This document shows positions 45,725-54,169 of a stretch of 64,000 nucleotides of DNA, piece after piece. The position numbers and the translations under genes were made by a program. The notes under the pieces were generated by a model. The model was not told the origin of the DNA. It ran no database searches and saw only the letters and a list, made by a program, of their open reading frames with translations. Source of the stretch: Saprospiraceae bacterium. GTDB taxonomy: Bacteria > Bacteroidota > Bacteroidia > Chitinophagales > Saprospiraceae. Position 1 is the first letter of the stretch; each line of letters opens with the position of its first letter. The stretch covers positions 1 to 64,000 of the forward strand of contig JABARE010000020.1 in the NCBI GenBank assembly GCA_019187365.1. The letters are read 5' to 3'.

Positions 45725-46498
45725 GTGAGCCCCCAGCGCTTGTTTGTGCTGTTTGCGGCGCTGGGATTGCTGGTGTATTTTGGACTCAGTACCCAGTCTC
45801 CGGAAATCCGGAGGGCAAACGAGCTCCGAAACAAAGGACTCGAGGTGACGGGGGTAGAGAATCTGCTCGCCGATGCCACGGGCCTCCTGACCCCGGTTCA
45901 GAAAGCTGAACTGGACGCTCTAAATAAGGTGCTGTCTGCCTCAGCAGATGATTTGCTGAAGGCATCAGCACTCAAAGAATTATCGGGATTCTGGTTTCGG
46001 CTGGGGCACCATGCCCTGGCGGGGAGTTATGCCCGCGACGTGGCGGAACTGGAAACATCTGCCGACAGCTGGCGCATCGCGGGAATGACCTTTTTATATG
46101 GTCTTGAAGGCGATGCTGCCGAACAGCAGAAACTGTTTTGCCGCCAGATGGCGGCCAACTGTTTTGAACAGGCGCTTTCGCTGGATCCCGAAGAACCGGC
46201 ATACGCTTTTTACCGGGCCATGGCCTGGGTAAAGTTTCCGGAGGAGGACACCCCGATGAAGGGCATTCAGATGCTCCTCGAATTGGAAAAGGAAAACCCG
46301 GATTACATGCCCGTCCAGCTACAACTGGCCGAGTTGGGAATTCAGACCGGACAAATGGAAAAAGCGGAAGCCAGATTGCAAAAAATCCTGTCGCAAGACT
46401 CGCTGCAGGCTCAGGCGAATTGCCTTATGGCAAGCCTCCTCGAGCAAACGGGTCGAACGGGGGAAATGGAAAAGTATATAAAACATTGTAAACGTTGA
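45725..46498 (+). CDS. TPR-repeat membrane-anchored protein
   Basis: The 257-residue protein starts with GTG and one membrane helix (LFVLFAALGLLVYFGL), then about five TPR-like helical pairs (for example NCFEQALSLDPEEPAYAFYRAMAW). It is probably periplasmic. The order HU, TPR protein, tiny basic protein, RNase G is a neighbourhood I recall from Bacteroidota. Function is unknown; TPRs mediate protein contacts. Confidence 0.78.
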   Translation: MSPQRLFVLFAALGLLVYFGLSTQSPEIRRANELRNKGLEVTGVENLLADATGLLTPVQKAELDALNKVLSASADDLLKASALKELSGFWFRLGHHALAGSYARDVAELETSADSWRIAGMTFLYGLEGDAAEQQKLFCRQMAANCFEQALSLDPEEPAYAFYRAMAWVKFPEEDTPMKGIQMLLELEKENPDYMPVQLQLAELGIQTGQMEKAEARLQKILSQDSLQAQANCLMASLLEQTGRTGEMEKYIKHCKR

Positions 46499-46501
46499 AT
46501 T

Positions 46502-46597
46502 ATGCCTTGCGGTAAAAAGAGAAAAAGACATAAAATCGCTACGCACAAACGCAAAAAGCGGTTGAGAAAGAACAGACACAAGAAGAAGAACAAGTAG
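46502..46597 (+). CDS. 31-residue AURKAIP1/COX24-type (mS38/bS22-like) basic protein
   Basis: The frame MPCGKKRKRHKIATHKRKK continues to a stop after 31 codons and is almost entirely Lys, Arg and His. It matches the small AURKAIP1/COX24-domain proteins of Bacteroidota as I recall them, which are relatives of mitochondrial mS38 and mycobacterial bS22 in the small ribosomal subunit. A role as a ribosomal protein at the decoding region is inference from that family. It lies 3 bp after the TPR gene stop and upstream of the RNase G gene. Confidence 0.85.
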   Translation: MPCGKKRKRHKIATHKRKKRLRKNRHKKKNK

Positions 46598-46685
46598 AAT
46601 TTTATTTCTGCGCGATGTCTGCGATTTCAACAGATGGAATACGCTTCTTCAAAATGATTTCATCCGGCTGTAAGGCTGGAATGGC

Positions 46686-46703
46686 GGCCGTTTGGCAACG
46701 GCC
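46686..46703 (+). terminator. Hairpin, weak terminator candidate
   Basis: ggccgtt-tggc-aacggcc forms a 7-bp G/C-rich stem but is followed only by ttgaatt. It lies 90 bp after the tiny basic protein gene. Confidence 0.3.
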
Positions 46704-46875
46704 TTGAATTACCCAAACCGAACAGTACTTTCGGGAACAGAACCGGGCCTACCGTTCGAGCCACAAGCTCAGAAAGAATAACCGGAGACCTGTGGTTCAT
46801 TGCTTCGCAAAGGCGGGGTGTTCCCGTTCCAATCTGTGATGTTCGCTCGCATTTCGCATCATACATATATGGTGC

Positions 46876-48429
46876 ATGGAAAAAGAACTCATCATCTCCG
46901 CCCAACAGGGTTCTGTGGAGATCGCTCTGCTCGAAGACAGGAAGCTGGTTGAGCTTCATCGGCAGAAGGCAAATATGCAATTCAACGTCGGGGATATCTT
47001 CCTCGGCCAGGTTAAGAAGCTCATGCCGGGCCTCAACGCCGCATTTGTCGACATAGGTCACCGGAAGGAGTCCTTCCTCCACTATACCGACATGGGTCCT
47101 CTGTTCAACTCGAACCTAAAGTATACCAACGAGGCCATGGAAGGGAGTTATACTTCCCCATTGCTCGACCAGTTTCCGTTGCAGCCGGAAATTCCCAAGA
47201 ACGGCAAAGTATCTCAAATTCTGGAGCGCCGAACCAACGTGCTGGTTCAGATCCTTAAGGAGCCCATCTCCACCAAGGGCCACCGGCTCACCTGCGAGAT
47301 CACCATTCCCGGAAGATTCCTGGTGCTCACCCCCTTCAACAACACCATTGCAATCTCAAAGAAGATCGCCAATTCCGACGAACGCAACCGCCTGTTTCAT
47401 CTGATCGAGTCGATCCGTCCTAAAAATTTTGGAATCGTCGTCCGGACGGCTGCTGAAGGGAAAAAGGTAGCTGAGATGCACGAGGAGATCAATAGCCTGG
47501 TGGAGAAGTGGAAGAGCCTGCACCAGCAGATGTTCAAGTCTAAGGTTCCCGCCAAACTGGTGAGTGAGCTGGACAAGACATCCAGCATCATCCGCGACCT
47601 GCTCAACCCCAGTTTTACGCGCATCGTCGTCAACGACAAAGACATCTACGAGGGCATCCGGGTATACCTGGAAAACAACCTTCCGGAAAAGGAAGGGATC
47701 GTGCAACACTACCGCGGAGCCAAACCCATTTTCGACCAGTTCAACGTGCGGCGCCAAATCAAATCATCCTTTGGCAACACAGCCACCCTTCCCAGCGGAG
47801 CATACATCGTCATCGAACACACGGAAGCCATGCACGTGATCGATGTCAACAGTGGCCCTAAGTCCCAGCGGACCGATCAGGAAAATGCCGCCATCCAGGT
47901 CAATAAAGAAGCTGCGGAGGAAATTGCGCGCCAACTCCGGCTGCGTGATATCGGTGGACTGATCATCATCGATTTCATCGACATGAAGAGCAATGAAAAC
48001 AAGGCAGAGCTCTACAATGCGATGAAAACATACATGCAGAACGACCGTTCGCAACACACCATATTGCCCCTGAGCAAGTTTGGGTTAATGCAGATCACGC
48101 GCCAGCGCGAACGCCAGGAACTCAAGATCGATACTTCAGAGGTTTGCCCGTGTTGTTCCGGCAGTGGCAAAGTTTCGGCTACCATATTTGTTGTTGAAGA
48201 GTTGGAAAAGTCGCTCGACTTCGTATTGAGCACGAGACCCACGGCCAGGCTTACCCTGGAAGTGCATCCATTTGTCGCTTCTTACCTCAAACGCGGTTTG
48301 AGAAATTATCCTGTGAGGTGGTTTATGAAATATATGAAATGGATCAACATCCGGGAAAATGCAGACATGCCGGTAGTGCGGTATAAGTTTTTCGATGGAA
48401 CGGATGGGGAGATCCGCCTCAAAGGCTAA
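46876..48429 (+). CDS. rng: Ribonuclease E/G family endoribonuclease
   Basis: The 517-residue protein starts MEKELIISAQQGSVEIALLED, has an S1 RNA-binding domain (about residues 37-135; FLGQVKKLMPGLNAAFVDIG) and the DNase I-like catalytic region with the metal-binding aspartates of MHVIDVNSGPK and IIIDFIDM. The zinc-link type CPCCSGSGK is present. It lacks the long RNase E scaffold tail, so it is the RNase G form that matures rRNA and decays mRNA. Its stop codon is followed at once by the left end of a composite repeat element (48430). Confidence 0.95.
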   Translation: MEKELIISAQQGSVEIALLEDRKLVELHRQKANMQFNVGDIFLGQVKKLMPGLNAAFVDIGHRKESFLHYTDMGPLFNSNLKYTNEAMEGSYTSPLLDQFPLQPEIPKNGKVSQILERRTNVLVQILKEPISTKGHRLTCEITIPGRFLVLTPFNNTIAISKKIANSDERNRLFHLIESIRPKNFGIVVRTAAEGKKVAEMHEEINSLVEKWKSLHQQMFKSKVPAKLVSELDKTSSIIRDLLNPSFTRIVVNDKDIYEGIRVYLENNLPEKEGIVQHYRGAKPIFDQFNVRRQIKSSFGNTATLPSGAYIVIEHTEAMHVIDVNSGPKSQRTDQENAAIQVNKEAAEEIARQLRLRDIGGLIIIDFIDMKSNENKAELYNAMKTYMQNDRSQHTILPLSKFGLMQITRQRERQELKIDTSEVCPCCSGSGKVSATIFVVEELEKSLDFVLSTRPTARLTLEVHPFVASYLKRGLRNYPVRWFMKYMKWINIRENADMPVVRYKFFDGTDGEIRLKG

Positions 48430-49518
48430 AGGGCACCACGAATAACCCCCTATTGCGCCAGCCAGCCCGCACATGCTCACCCAGTCAATGAATTCAGCAT
48501 CACAATCCTTCGTTGCAGCTCAGTCAGGTATCGTTCCACATAGCTTCCTTCGCTGCGCCTCGTCTTGTTTCCCTTTTGGACTGCCTCTCTCCACTCCCTC
48601 TTGCGCCAGCCAGCCCGCACAGGCTCACGCGCTCAATGAATTTAGCTTCACAATCCTTCGTTGCAGCTCAGTCAGTTATCGCTCCACATAGCTTCCTTCG
48701 CTGCGCCTCGTCTTGTTTCCCTTTTGGGCTGCCTCTCTCCACTCCCTCTTGCGCCAGCCAGCCCGCACAGGCTCACCCACTCAATGAATTTAGCTTCACA
48801 ATACTTCGTTGCGGTTCAGTCAGGTATTGCTCCACATAGCTTCCTTCACCGCGCCTCGTCTTGTTTCCCTTTTGGGCTGCCTCTCTCCACTCCCTCTTGC
48901 GCCAGCCTACCCGCACTGGCTGTGCGCTCAATGAATTTAGCTTCACAATCCTTCGTTGCAGCTCAGTCAGTTATCGCTCCACGTAGCTTCCTTCGCTGCG
49001 CCTCGTCTTGTTTTGCTTGGGGGCTGCCTCTCTTCACTCCCTCTTGCGTCAGCCAGCCCGCACAGGCTCACCCACTCAATGAATTTAGCTTCACAATACT
49101 TCGTTGCGGTTCAGTCAGGTATTGCTCCACATAGCTTCCTTCACCGCGCCTCGTCTTGTTTTGCTTGGGGGCTGCCTCTCTTCACTCCCTCTTGCGCCAG
49201 CCTACCCGCACTGGCTGTGCGCTCAATGAATTTAGCTTCACAATCCTTCGTTGCAGCTCAGTCAGTTATCGCTCCACGTAGCTTCCTTCGCTGCGCCTCG
49301 TCTTGTTTTGCTAAATTCCTTCTGGCATCAACAGGGAGTGAAGAGAGGCAGCCCTTTTCATTCTGGCATCAACAGGGAGTGAAGAGAGGCAGCCCTTTTC
49401 ATTCTGGCATCAACAGGAAGTGAAGAGAGGCAGCCCTTTTCATTCTGGCATCAACAGGAAGTGAAGAGAGGCAGCCCTTTTCATTCTGGCATCAAAACTG
49501 GGTTATTCGAGGTACCCT
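48430..49518. repeat. Composite TIR element, copy C (expanded)
   Basis: The left end agggcaccacgaataacccc begins directly after the rng stop; the right end actgggttattcgaggtaccct closes it. Inside are six 148-bp units (ttgcgccagcc at 48453, 48601, 48749, 48897, 49044 and 49192) followed by four 41-bp units (ggcatcaac at 49324, 49365, 49406 and 49447) and a last partial one at 49488. Open frames through the units shift every copy because 148 is not a multiple of 3, so I do not call genes here. Confidence 0.9.
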
Positions 49519-49583
49519 AAAATTTAAACTTAGGGCAATACGCAGTCAGGTATCTTTACCTCCCGATAAGCATCCTGCCACCG

Positions 49584-50741
49584 ATGGCAATTGGGAAAGG
49601 CGTTTTAATTTGTCCACAGCACTGGGGTCTGGGTCATGTGACGCGGACGATCCCGGTGATCCGGTATTTTATTGACAGGGGCTATCGCGTTGTGCTGGCC
49701 TGTTCGGGCGACGGCAGCAAGCTGCTCGCAATGGAATTCCCACACTTGAAACTTTATAACCTGCCCGACTACGGGATGCGTTATCCCCATCGCAGCATGT
49801 ACCTCAATATGCTGCGGCAAATAGCCCAAATGCACCTAGCAATTGCCCGGGAGTTTTTTGCCATACGCAGGATTTGTCAGGCCGAAGCCATCGATCTGGT
49901 CGTATCAGACACCCGCCTGGGTGCTGCACAACCCGGCATTCCCTCGGTCATGATCGCACACCACCTCCATTTTCCATTGGGCAACCGGTTTTTTGAGTGG
50001 GTCTCTGACGTCTGGCTGAAATTTTTTTACGGACGCTACACACAGGTTTGGATACCGGACATCGCAGGAGAAAAGAATCTTTCCGGCGAACTTTCGCACG
50101 GGGTCAACATTGGAAACAGGCACTTCATCGGGATACTCTCGCGCTTCGTCCCCATGCCGGATAAAGAGCAATACGATTGCGCATTTGTCCTTTCCGGACC
50201 GGAGCCCCAACGCAGCTACCTCGAACGAAGTTTTATTGACCAACTTGTCGCCCTATTGCCTGCAAAGTGCATCCTCGTGCGGGGGTCCAAAAGCGCACCG
50301 CCTTTGCTAATTGAGGAGCACCGCGTGCAAACATCCCTTGAAGTGCGCGATCTCGTCGATGGAAGGGAGCTCAATGCAATTTTGTGTTCTTCTCGGCAAA
50401 TCGTCTGCCGTTCCGGATATTCAACCCTGCTCGATCTATGCATCATCGGCAAAAACGCCCTTTTGATCCCGACCCCGGGTCAGCCAGAACAGGAATACCT
50501 GGCTAGAGAACTGCTTCGAAAGGGCCTCTTCCACTGCGTTGACCAGCAAGACCTGGACCTTCCGGCTGACCTGGCAAGAGCCTCTGCATTCAGGGGTTTT
50601 CAGGGCATAGACTTGGGCCAGCTACTTGGCGAAAGACTCGACCAACTGGTGGGAGAGCTGTTTAAGACAAAGACGGTCAAAGCGACCGGTACAGCGCCCA
50701 TCCCGGCACAGATCCTGGAAAAGAGTGCAGACCAGGCCTGA
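49584..50741 (+). CDS. MurG-like GT-B glycosyltransferase
   Basis: The 385-residue protein starts GVLICPQHWGLGHVTRTIPVIRYF, a glycine- and His-rich loop like that of GT28/GT1-type enzymes, and has the donor-site-like CRSGYSTLLDLCIIGKNALLIPTPGQPEQEYLA typical of MurG and related transferases. It probably adds a sugar to a membrane lipid or glycan. It stands alone between repeat copy C and the RAYT relic. There is no signal peptide, which fits a cytoplasmic enzyme. Confidence 0.82.
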   Translation: MAIGKGVLICPQHWGLGHVTRTIPVIRYFIDRGYRVVLACSGDGSKLLAMEFPHLKLYNLPDYGMRYPHRSMYLNMLRQIAQMHLAIAREFFAIRRICQAEAIDLVVSDTRLGAAQPGIPSVMIAHHLHFPLGNRFFEWVSDVWLKFFYGRYTQVWIPDIAGEKNLSGELSHGVNIGNRHFIGILSRFVPMPDKEQYDCAFVLSGPEPQRSYLERSFIDQLVALLPAKCILVRGSKSAPPLLIEEHRVQTSLEVRDLVDGRELNAILCSSRQIVCRSGYSTLLDLCIIGKNALLIPTPGQPEQEYLARELLRKGLFHCVDQQDLDLPADLARASAFRGFQGIDLGQLLGERLDQLVGELFKTKTVKATGTAPIPAQILEKSADQA

Positions 50742-50877
50742 TTTGAATGACAGGCACTAACCCCACCGCCCCATATGCATCTCCGGTTCATGCATTCCGG
50801 GTGAAGGATCATTTTCAACAGTCGGTGAAGACTCAGGAATGAGGGAAGGCAAAAAGGGTCAGAAAATAATTGCTATT

Positions 50878-51129
50878 TTTTATTTCATCACCATTTGTAC
50901 ACAGAGCAGGGTTCATTTAATTGAAAAAATGTGAGACGCGGTTATGCATTTGTCTGCAATTGGGGAAATTGCAAAAATCGAATGGTTAAAAACATTCAAT
51001 ATGCGACCCGACATGAAATTAAGGATGGGTGATTACATGGTAATGCCCAGTCATTTTTATGCCATAATCCGCAATACACCTCATTCTACGAACCAATATG
51101 GTCCGCTATCAAAAAACCTGGCATCAAAA
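50878..51129 (+). pseudogene. Relic of a REP-associated tyrosine transposase (RAYT)
   Basis: In one frame the sequence reads FYFITICTQSRVHLIEKM, a TGA stop at 50932, then DAVMHLSAIGEIAKIEWLKT, a stretch ending MVMPSHFYAIIRN, and QYGPLSKNLAS. These follow the order of conserved blocks of Bacteroidota RAYT/IS200-like transposases. The HUH motif (usually MPNHxHGII) is broken to MPSHFYAI, the catalytic tyrosine region is missing, and the sequence runs directly into the right terminal repeat of the composite element. It is clearly inactive. Confidence 0.72.
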
Positions 51130-51150
51130 CTGGGTTATACGAGGGACCCT
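51117..51150. repeat. Solo right end of the composite TIR element (copy E)
   Basis: ggcatcaaaactgggttata followed by cgagggaccct matches the right ends of copies C and D, with no 148-bp unit before it. It is fused to the RAYT relic and its last base abuts a TAA stop of a short minus-strand frame. Confidence 0.75.
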
Positions 51151-51321
51151 TTACCATTCAGGCGCGAACCATTCATCCGGAATTTTAATGGCAAGCGCGG
51201 TTTTACGACCATATAATTCGCGATAAACGATCCCTTCAAACCATTTCTGATTATAGTGTAAACAATCAGGCCAGGTGGCATAAGGATATATTTTTGAAAC
51301 CCAAATAGAACGAAGATACAT
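51151..51321 (-). CDS. Possible 56-residue protein
   Basis: The frame MYLRSIWVSKIYPYATWPDC to KIPDEWFAPEW is protein-like (rich in W, Y and charged residues, without repeats) although no family is recognised. The ATG directly follows an in-frame TAA, and the stop directly adjoins the solo element end. It may be a complete small gene or the last exon-like remnant of a larger one. Evidence is composition only. Confidence 0.35.
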   Translation of the reverse strand: MYLRSIWVSKIYPYATWPDCLHYNQKWFEGIVYRELYGRKTALAIKIPDEWFAPEW

Positions 51322-51540
51322 TTAGCCCTGCAACAATTGGGCGAAACCCTTTGGGGTATAACAGACAATCTGCGGGGAGAACAGAATGCGGATGATTTCC
51401 GTAATTATATGTTTTCGTTTCATTCCCTTCGGTATTTCAGCCATAACGTTGGAGAGTCTGCCAAGTTAGAATTGGGAAGGGATTTATCCATATAGGAGAA
51501 GAATAATAAGAAAGGGGCTAATTTTACAAAAACCAGACAC

Positions 51541-51771
51541 ATGATCAAGAATGTAGGTCGATTGGATCGGGTGATAAGGCTGTCCATTGCAGCCCTCATC
51601 CTGCTTGTCTATGCCAATGGATACCTCACAGGTGTTCCGGCAATCATCTTGCTGGTCATCGCCGCATTGATGGCGTTGACATCGCTGTTGCGGTTCTGCC
51701 CTGCGTATCTGCCTTTCAAATTGAGGACAAATACCGGGGAGCAGGACGCTTCGAAGACTGGAACGGAGTAG
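51541..51771 (+). CDS. DUF2892 (YgaP-type) inner-membrane protein
   Basis: The 76-residue protein starts MIKNVGRLDRVIRLSIAALIL and has two membrane segments ending at FCPAYLPF, the DUF2892 pattern (KN.g..DR..R...G / CP.y). DUF2892 is often fused to rhodanese domains; here it is alone. Function is unknown. Confidence 0.85.
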   Translation: MIKNVGRLDRVIRLSIAALILLVYANGYLTGVPAIILLVIAALMALTSLLRFCPAYLPFKLRTNTGEQDASKTGTE

Positions 51772-51835
51772 CACCGGGAGTGCCCGGGTGAAGAGATTAA
51801 CAGGCTTTAATATGGAAGGGCACTAAGGCCCCGGG

Positions 51836-52351
51836 CTAATCATTTTTGAGATGTTCTCGGCCTTCCCGCATCATTTCGGCGAAGCCCTTTTTCTGCAACA
51901 TGGCGTTGACAGTGCGTGCAATTCTATCCTGACGCGTTTCATTGGTTTTTGCGCTCTGAATCCATTTGGAAAAGTAGTTGCGATGCGAACCGGGCAGGGA
52001 ATGAAAATGCTGCCATGCGACGGGTTCGGTTGAAAGGGCGTCGAGCAATTCACCGTCGAGAGCATAGGGAGCGGGATCGACTTCCAATTCGAGTTTTACA
52101 AGGTCTCCCGGCTTTTTGTGGAGCGATTTCCGGAGAGTTGCGTTGACCGGGAGGATGAAACCACCATTGCCCATGGGAAGAATGGGCTGACCGGCGAGGG
52201 TGACCTCGTCGATAATTCCCTTGATGCGATACGAGACGCGAACACCAGGATGAAGGGCATCGGCAAGTTGCTGTGAGATCTCAACGTAGGTCCAACCCGA
52301 TTTTTCGCCTTTCTTTTCGAATTTTTCCAATTTAGTTTGAAATCGGATCAT
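51836..52351 (-). CDS. YdeI/OmpD-associated family protein (DUF1905 + YdeI)
   Basis: The 171-residue protein has an N-terminal DUF1905 barrel (GWTYVEISQQLADAL; VTLAGQPILPMGNGGFILPVN; KPGDLVKLELEVD) and a C-terminal YdeI-like helical part (FHSLPGSHRNYFSKWIQSAKTNETRQDRI). This two-part family is common, cytosolic and poorly understood. Its start overlaps the upstream Zn-ribbon gene by 20 bp, so the two are translated from one message. Confidence 0.88.
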   Translation of the reverse strand: MIRFQTKLEKFEKKGEKSGWTYVEISQQLADALHPGVRVSYRIKGIIDEVTLAGQPILPMGNGGFILPVNATLRKSLHKKPGDLVKLELEVDPAPYALDGELLDALSTEPVAWQHFHSLPGSHRNYFSKWIQSAKTNETRQDRIARTVNAMLQKKGFAEMMREGREHLKND

Positions 52352-52721
52352 GAGTTTGCATTAAGTACACTGGAAAGCGCGGCTTGCAGATGCGCACCGT
52401 ATGGTCATCACAAGCGCTCAAGCCGTAATCGTAAAACATTTTGATGGCAGAGCCGGATTTTCTCACCACCATATGGGTATGAAAGTTGGTGTCGAAGCCA
52501 AGGTCGCGCAAAGCTTGCAGGGGAATGGGAGCGCTGCGGTATTGCGGATGGAGCCTGGCTAGCAGGCTCCTGTTTTGGCGGAGTTTGCGGTTGATGCGCC
52601 GCAGGAGCGCCGCATCTGTTCGTTGGCGTTGCTGATAATGCGCACTCCGGCAATGGTTGTCGCAATATTTTTTATCGGATCTTCCGAATATGCCGGCATT
52701 GCACCACTGGCAGGTTTTCAT
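52332..52721 (-). CDS. Zn-ribbon protein of unknown function
   Basis: The 129-residue protein opens with a DUF2116-like zinc ribbon, CQWCNAGIFGRSDKKYCDNHCR, giving four metal ligands. A basic helical region with many Arg and Gln follows, then a beta-rich C-terminus. Similar Bacteroidota hypothetical proteins share the GRSDKKYC core. It may bind nucleic acid (inference). It is translationally coupled to the YdeI-like gene. Confidence 0.75.
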   Translation of the reverse strand: MKTCQWCNAGIFGRSDKKYCDNHCRSAHYQQRQRTDAALLRRINRKLRQNRSLLARLHPQYRSAPIPLQALRDLGFDTNFHTHMVVRKSGSAIKMFYDYGLSACDDHTVRICKPRFPVYLMQTHDPISN

Positions 52722-52912
52722 AGCGCCCAGAGCATTGTGTTCTGTACAAAATTAAGACCTAGGCATTGTATCCCGCACTAAATGTTTTTAAACGCATATA
52801 AACGGTTATTATAGCCCGGATTTTCTGAAGGAATTCCAAATTGCAGCGTTTTGCGATCCGATCGGTCTGCCAAACACCATTTGATTTTTTAACCATTACA
52901 ATTTTAACACGT

Positions 52913-53251
52913 ATGAATCACCTTAGAAACAGCGTCCGCCTGATCGGCAACCTGGGCGCAAATCCCGAAGTCAAGCAATTGGACAAGGGCAACAAAATGG
53001 CACGCTTCTCGATTGCCACCAATGAGGTCTACCACGACAAGGATGGCAACAAGGTCACTGACACCCAGTGGCATAGTGTGGTGGCCTGGGGAAAGACTGC
53101 CGATATCGTCGAAGAGTATCTCGCGAAGGGAAGCGAGGTTGCCATCGAAGGCAAACTGACCTCCCGCAATTACGAGGCTAAAGACGGTGAGAAGAAGTAC
53201 GTTACAGAAATCGTTCTGAACGAACTTCTGATGCTTGGCAGGAAATCCTGA
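52913..53251 (+). CDS. ssb: Short single-stranded DNA-binding protein
   Basis: The ATG at 52913 (MNHLRNSVRLIGNLGANPEV) is the family start. The 112-residue protein is one OB fold with the usual ARFSIATNE, TQWHSVVAWGKTADIVEEYLAKGS and EGKLTSRNY strands. It ends at LLMLGRKS, with no Gly/Pro linker or acidic DDDIPF-type tip, so it cannot recruit partners in the usual way and is likely an accessory paralogue. Confidence 0.92.
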   Translation: MNHLRNSVRLIGNLGANPEVKQLDKGNKMARFSIATNEVYHDKDGNKVTDTQWHSVVAWGKTADIVEEYLAKGSEVAIEGKLTSRNYEAKDGEKKYVTEIVLNELLMLGRKS

Positions 53252-53262
53252 GACCATTGCAC

Positions 53263-53303
53263 GGAGACCGCGTTCTGCAGGGAACCGGTCTCCTGTTTTC
53301 TTT
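53263..53303 (+). terminator. Rho-independent terminator after ssb
   Basis: An 8-bp stem (ggagaccg / cggtctcc) with a 15-nt loop is followed by tgttttcttt, 11 bp after the ssb stop. Confidence 0.75.
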
Positions 53304-53481
53304 CGACTTCCGAGTCTGACAATTCCATTTTGATGATTCAATGATATTATGCTGTGTACCTGGCGTGAGACAGCTTGGTCAATCATTGACCGATCTAATG
53401 CCCTTCGGGAAAGCTGCATATTGCGTTTGAACCAAAAGTCTTCTGCGAATTATTGGGGAATGCATTAACCGGTGAATATGG

Positions 53482-53857
53482 AGGGCACCTCTAATAACCC
53501 ACTCTTGCGCCAGCCAGCCCTCACAGGCTAATGCGCGAAATGAATTTAGCTTCACAATACTTCGTTGCGGTTCAGTCAGTTATTGCTCCACATAGCTTCC
53601 TTCACCGCGCCTCGTCTTGTTTTGCTCGGGGGCAGCCTCTCTTCACTCCCTCTTGCGCCAGCCAGCCCTCACAGGCTAATGCGCGAAATGAATTTAGCTT
53701 CACAATACTTCGTTGCGGTTCAGTCAGGTATTGCTCCACATAGCTTCCTTCACCGCGCCTCGTCTTGTTTTGCTAAATTCCTTCTGGCATCAACAGGGAG
53801 TGAAGAGAGGCATCCCTTTTCATTCTGGCATCAAAACTGGGTTATTCGAGGAACCCT
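53482..53857. repeat. Composite TIR element, copy D
   Basis: The left end agggcacctctaataaccca and the right end tgggttattcgaggaaccct form a terminal inverted repeat of about 20 bp. Two 148-bp units (starts 53505 and 53653) and one 41-bp unit lie between. Confidence 0.88.
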
Positions 53858-54169
53858 GGAAATCTTTGAGCAGGAGCAATGCAGGGAGGCCAGCATTGCA
53901 GGCACGGGGTTAACCCAACGGATGGGCCGCTTCAAAGTGTAAATCTTTGCCGAAAGGCGTGTCAAAGATTTGGCTGAAATAGTATGGTCAGTCCTCTTTG
54001 TCTTAGAAGACCGTTTTGTGGAGGGGATGATCAGTAAAAGAGGGAGTTGATCGCTCAAGATGATGCCAATGAGTGCTTCTGGGGGCTGGCGATTTGACGG
54101 AGGTCCGTTCCGCAAATGCTAATGAAAATTGCTTCCGGAAGATAAAGCGTTGCGGAAACAGCTCAAGCA
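53858..54169. other. Non-coding spacer
   Basis: About 310 bp between copy D and the 70-bp array. No supported gene, RNA or repeat was seen. Confidence 0.5.

Noticed and set aside
48473..49423. Overlapping frames encoding NEFSFTILRC / SQSFVAAQ repeats in copy C, and equivalents at 53531-53942
   Set aside because: The 148-bp period shifts frame each unit, the products are translations of the repeat, and the same DNA occurs where no frame is open.
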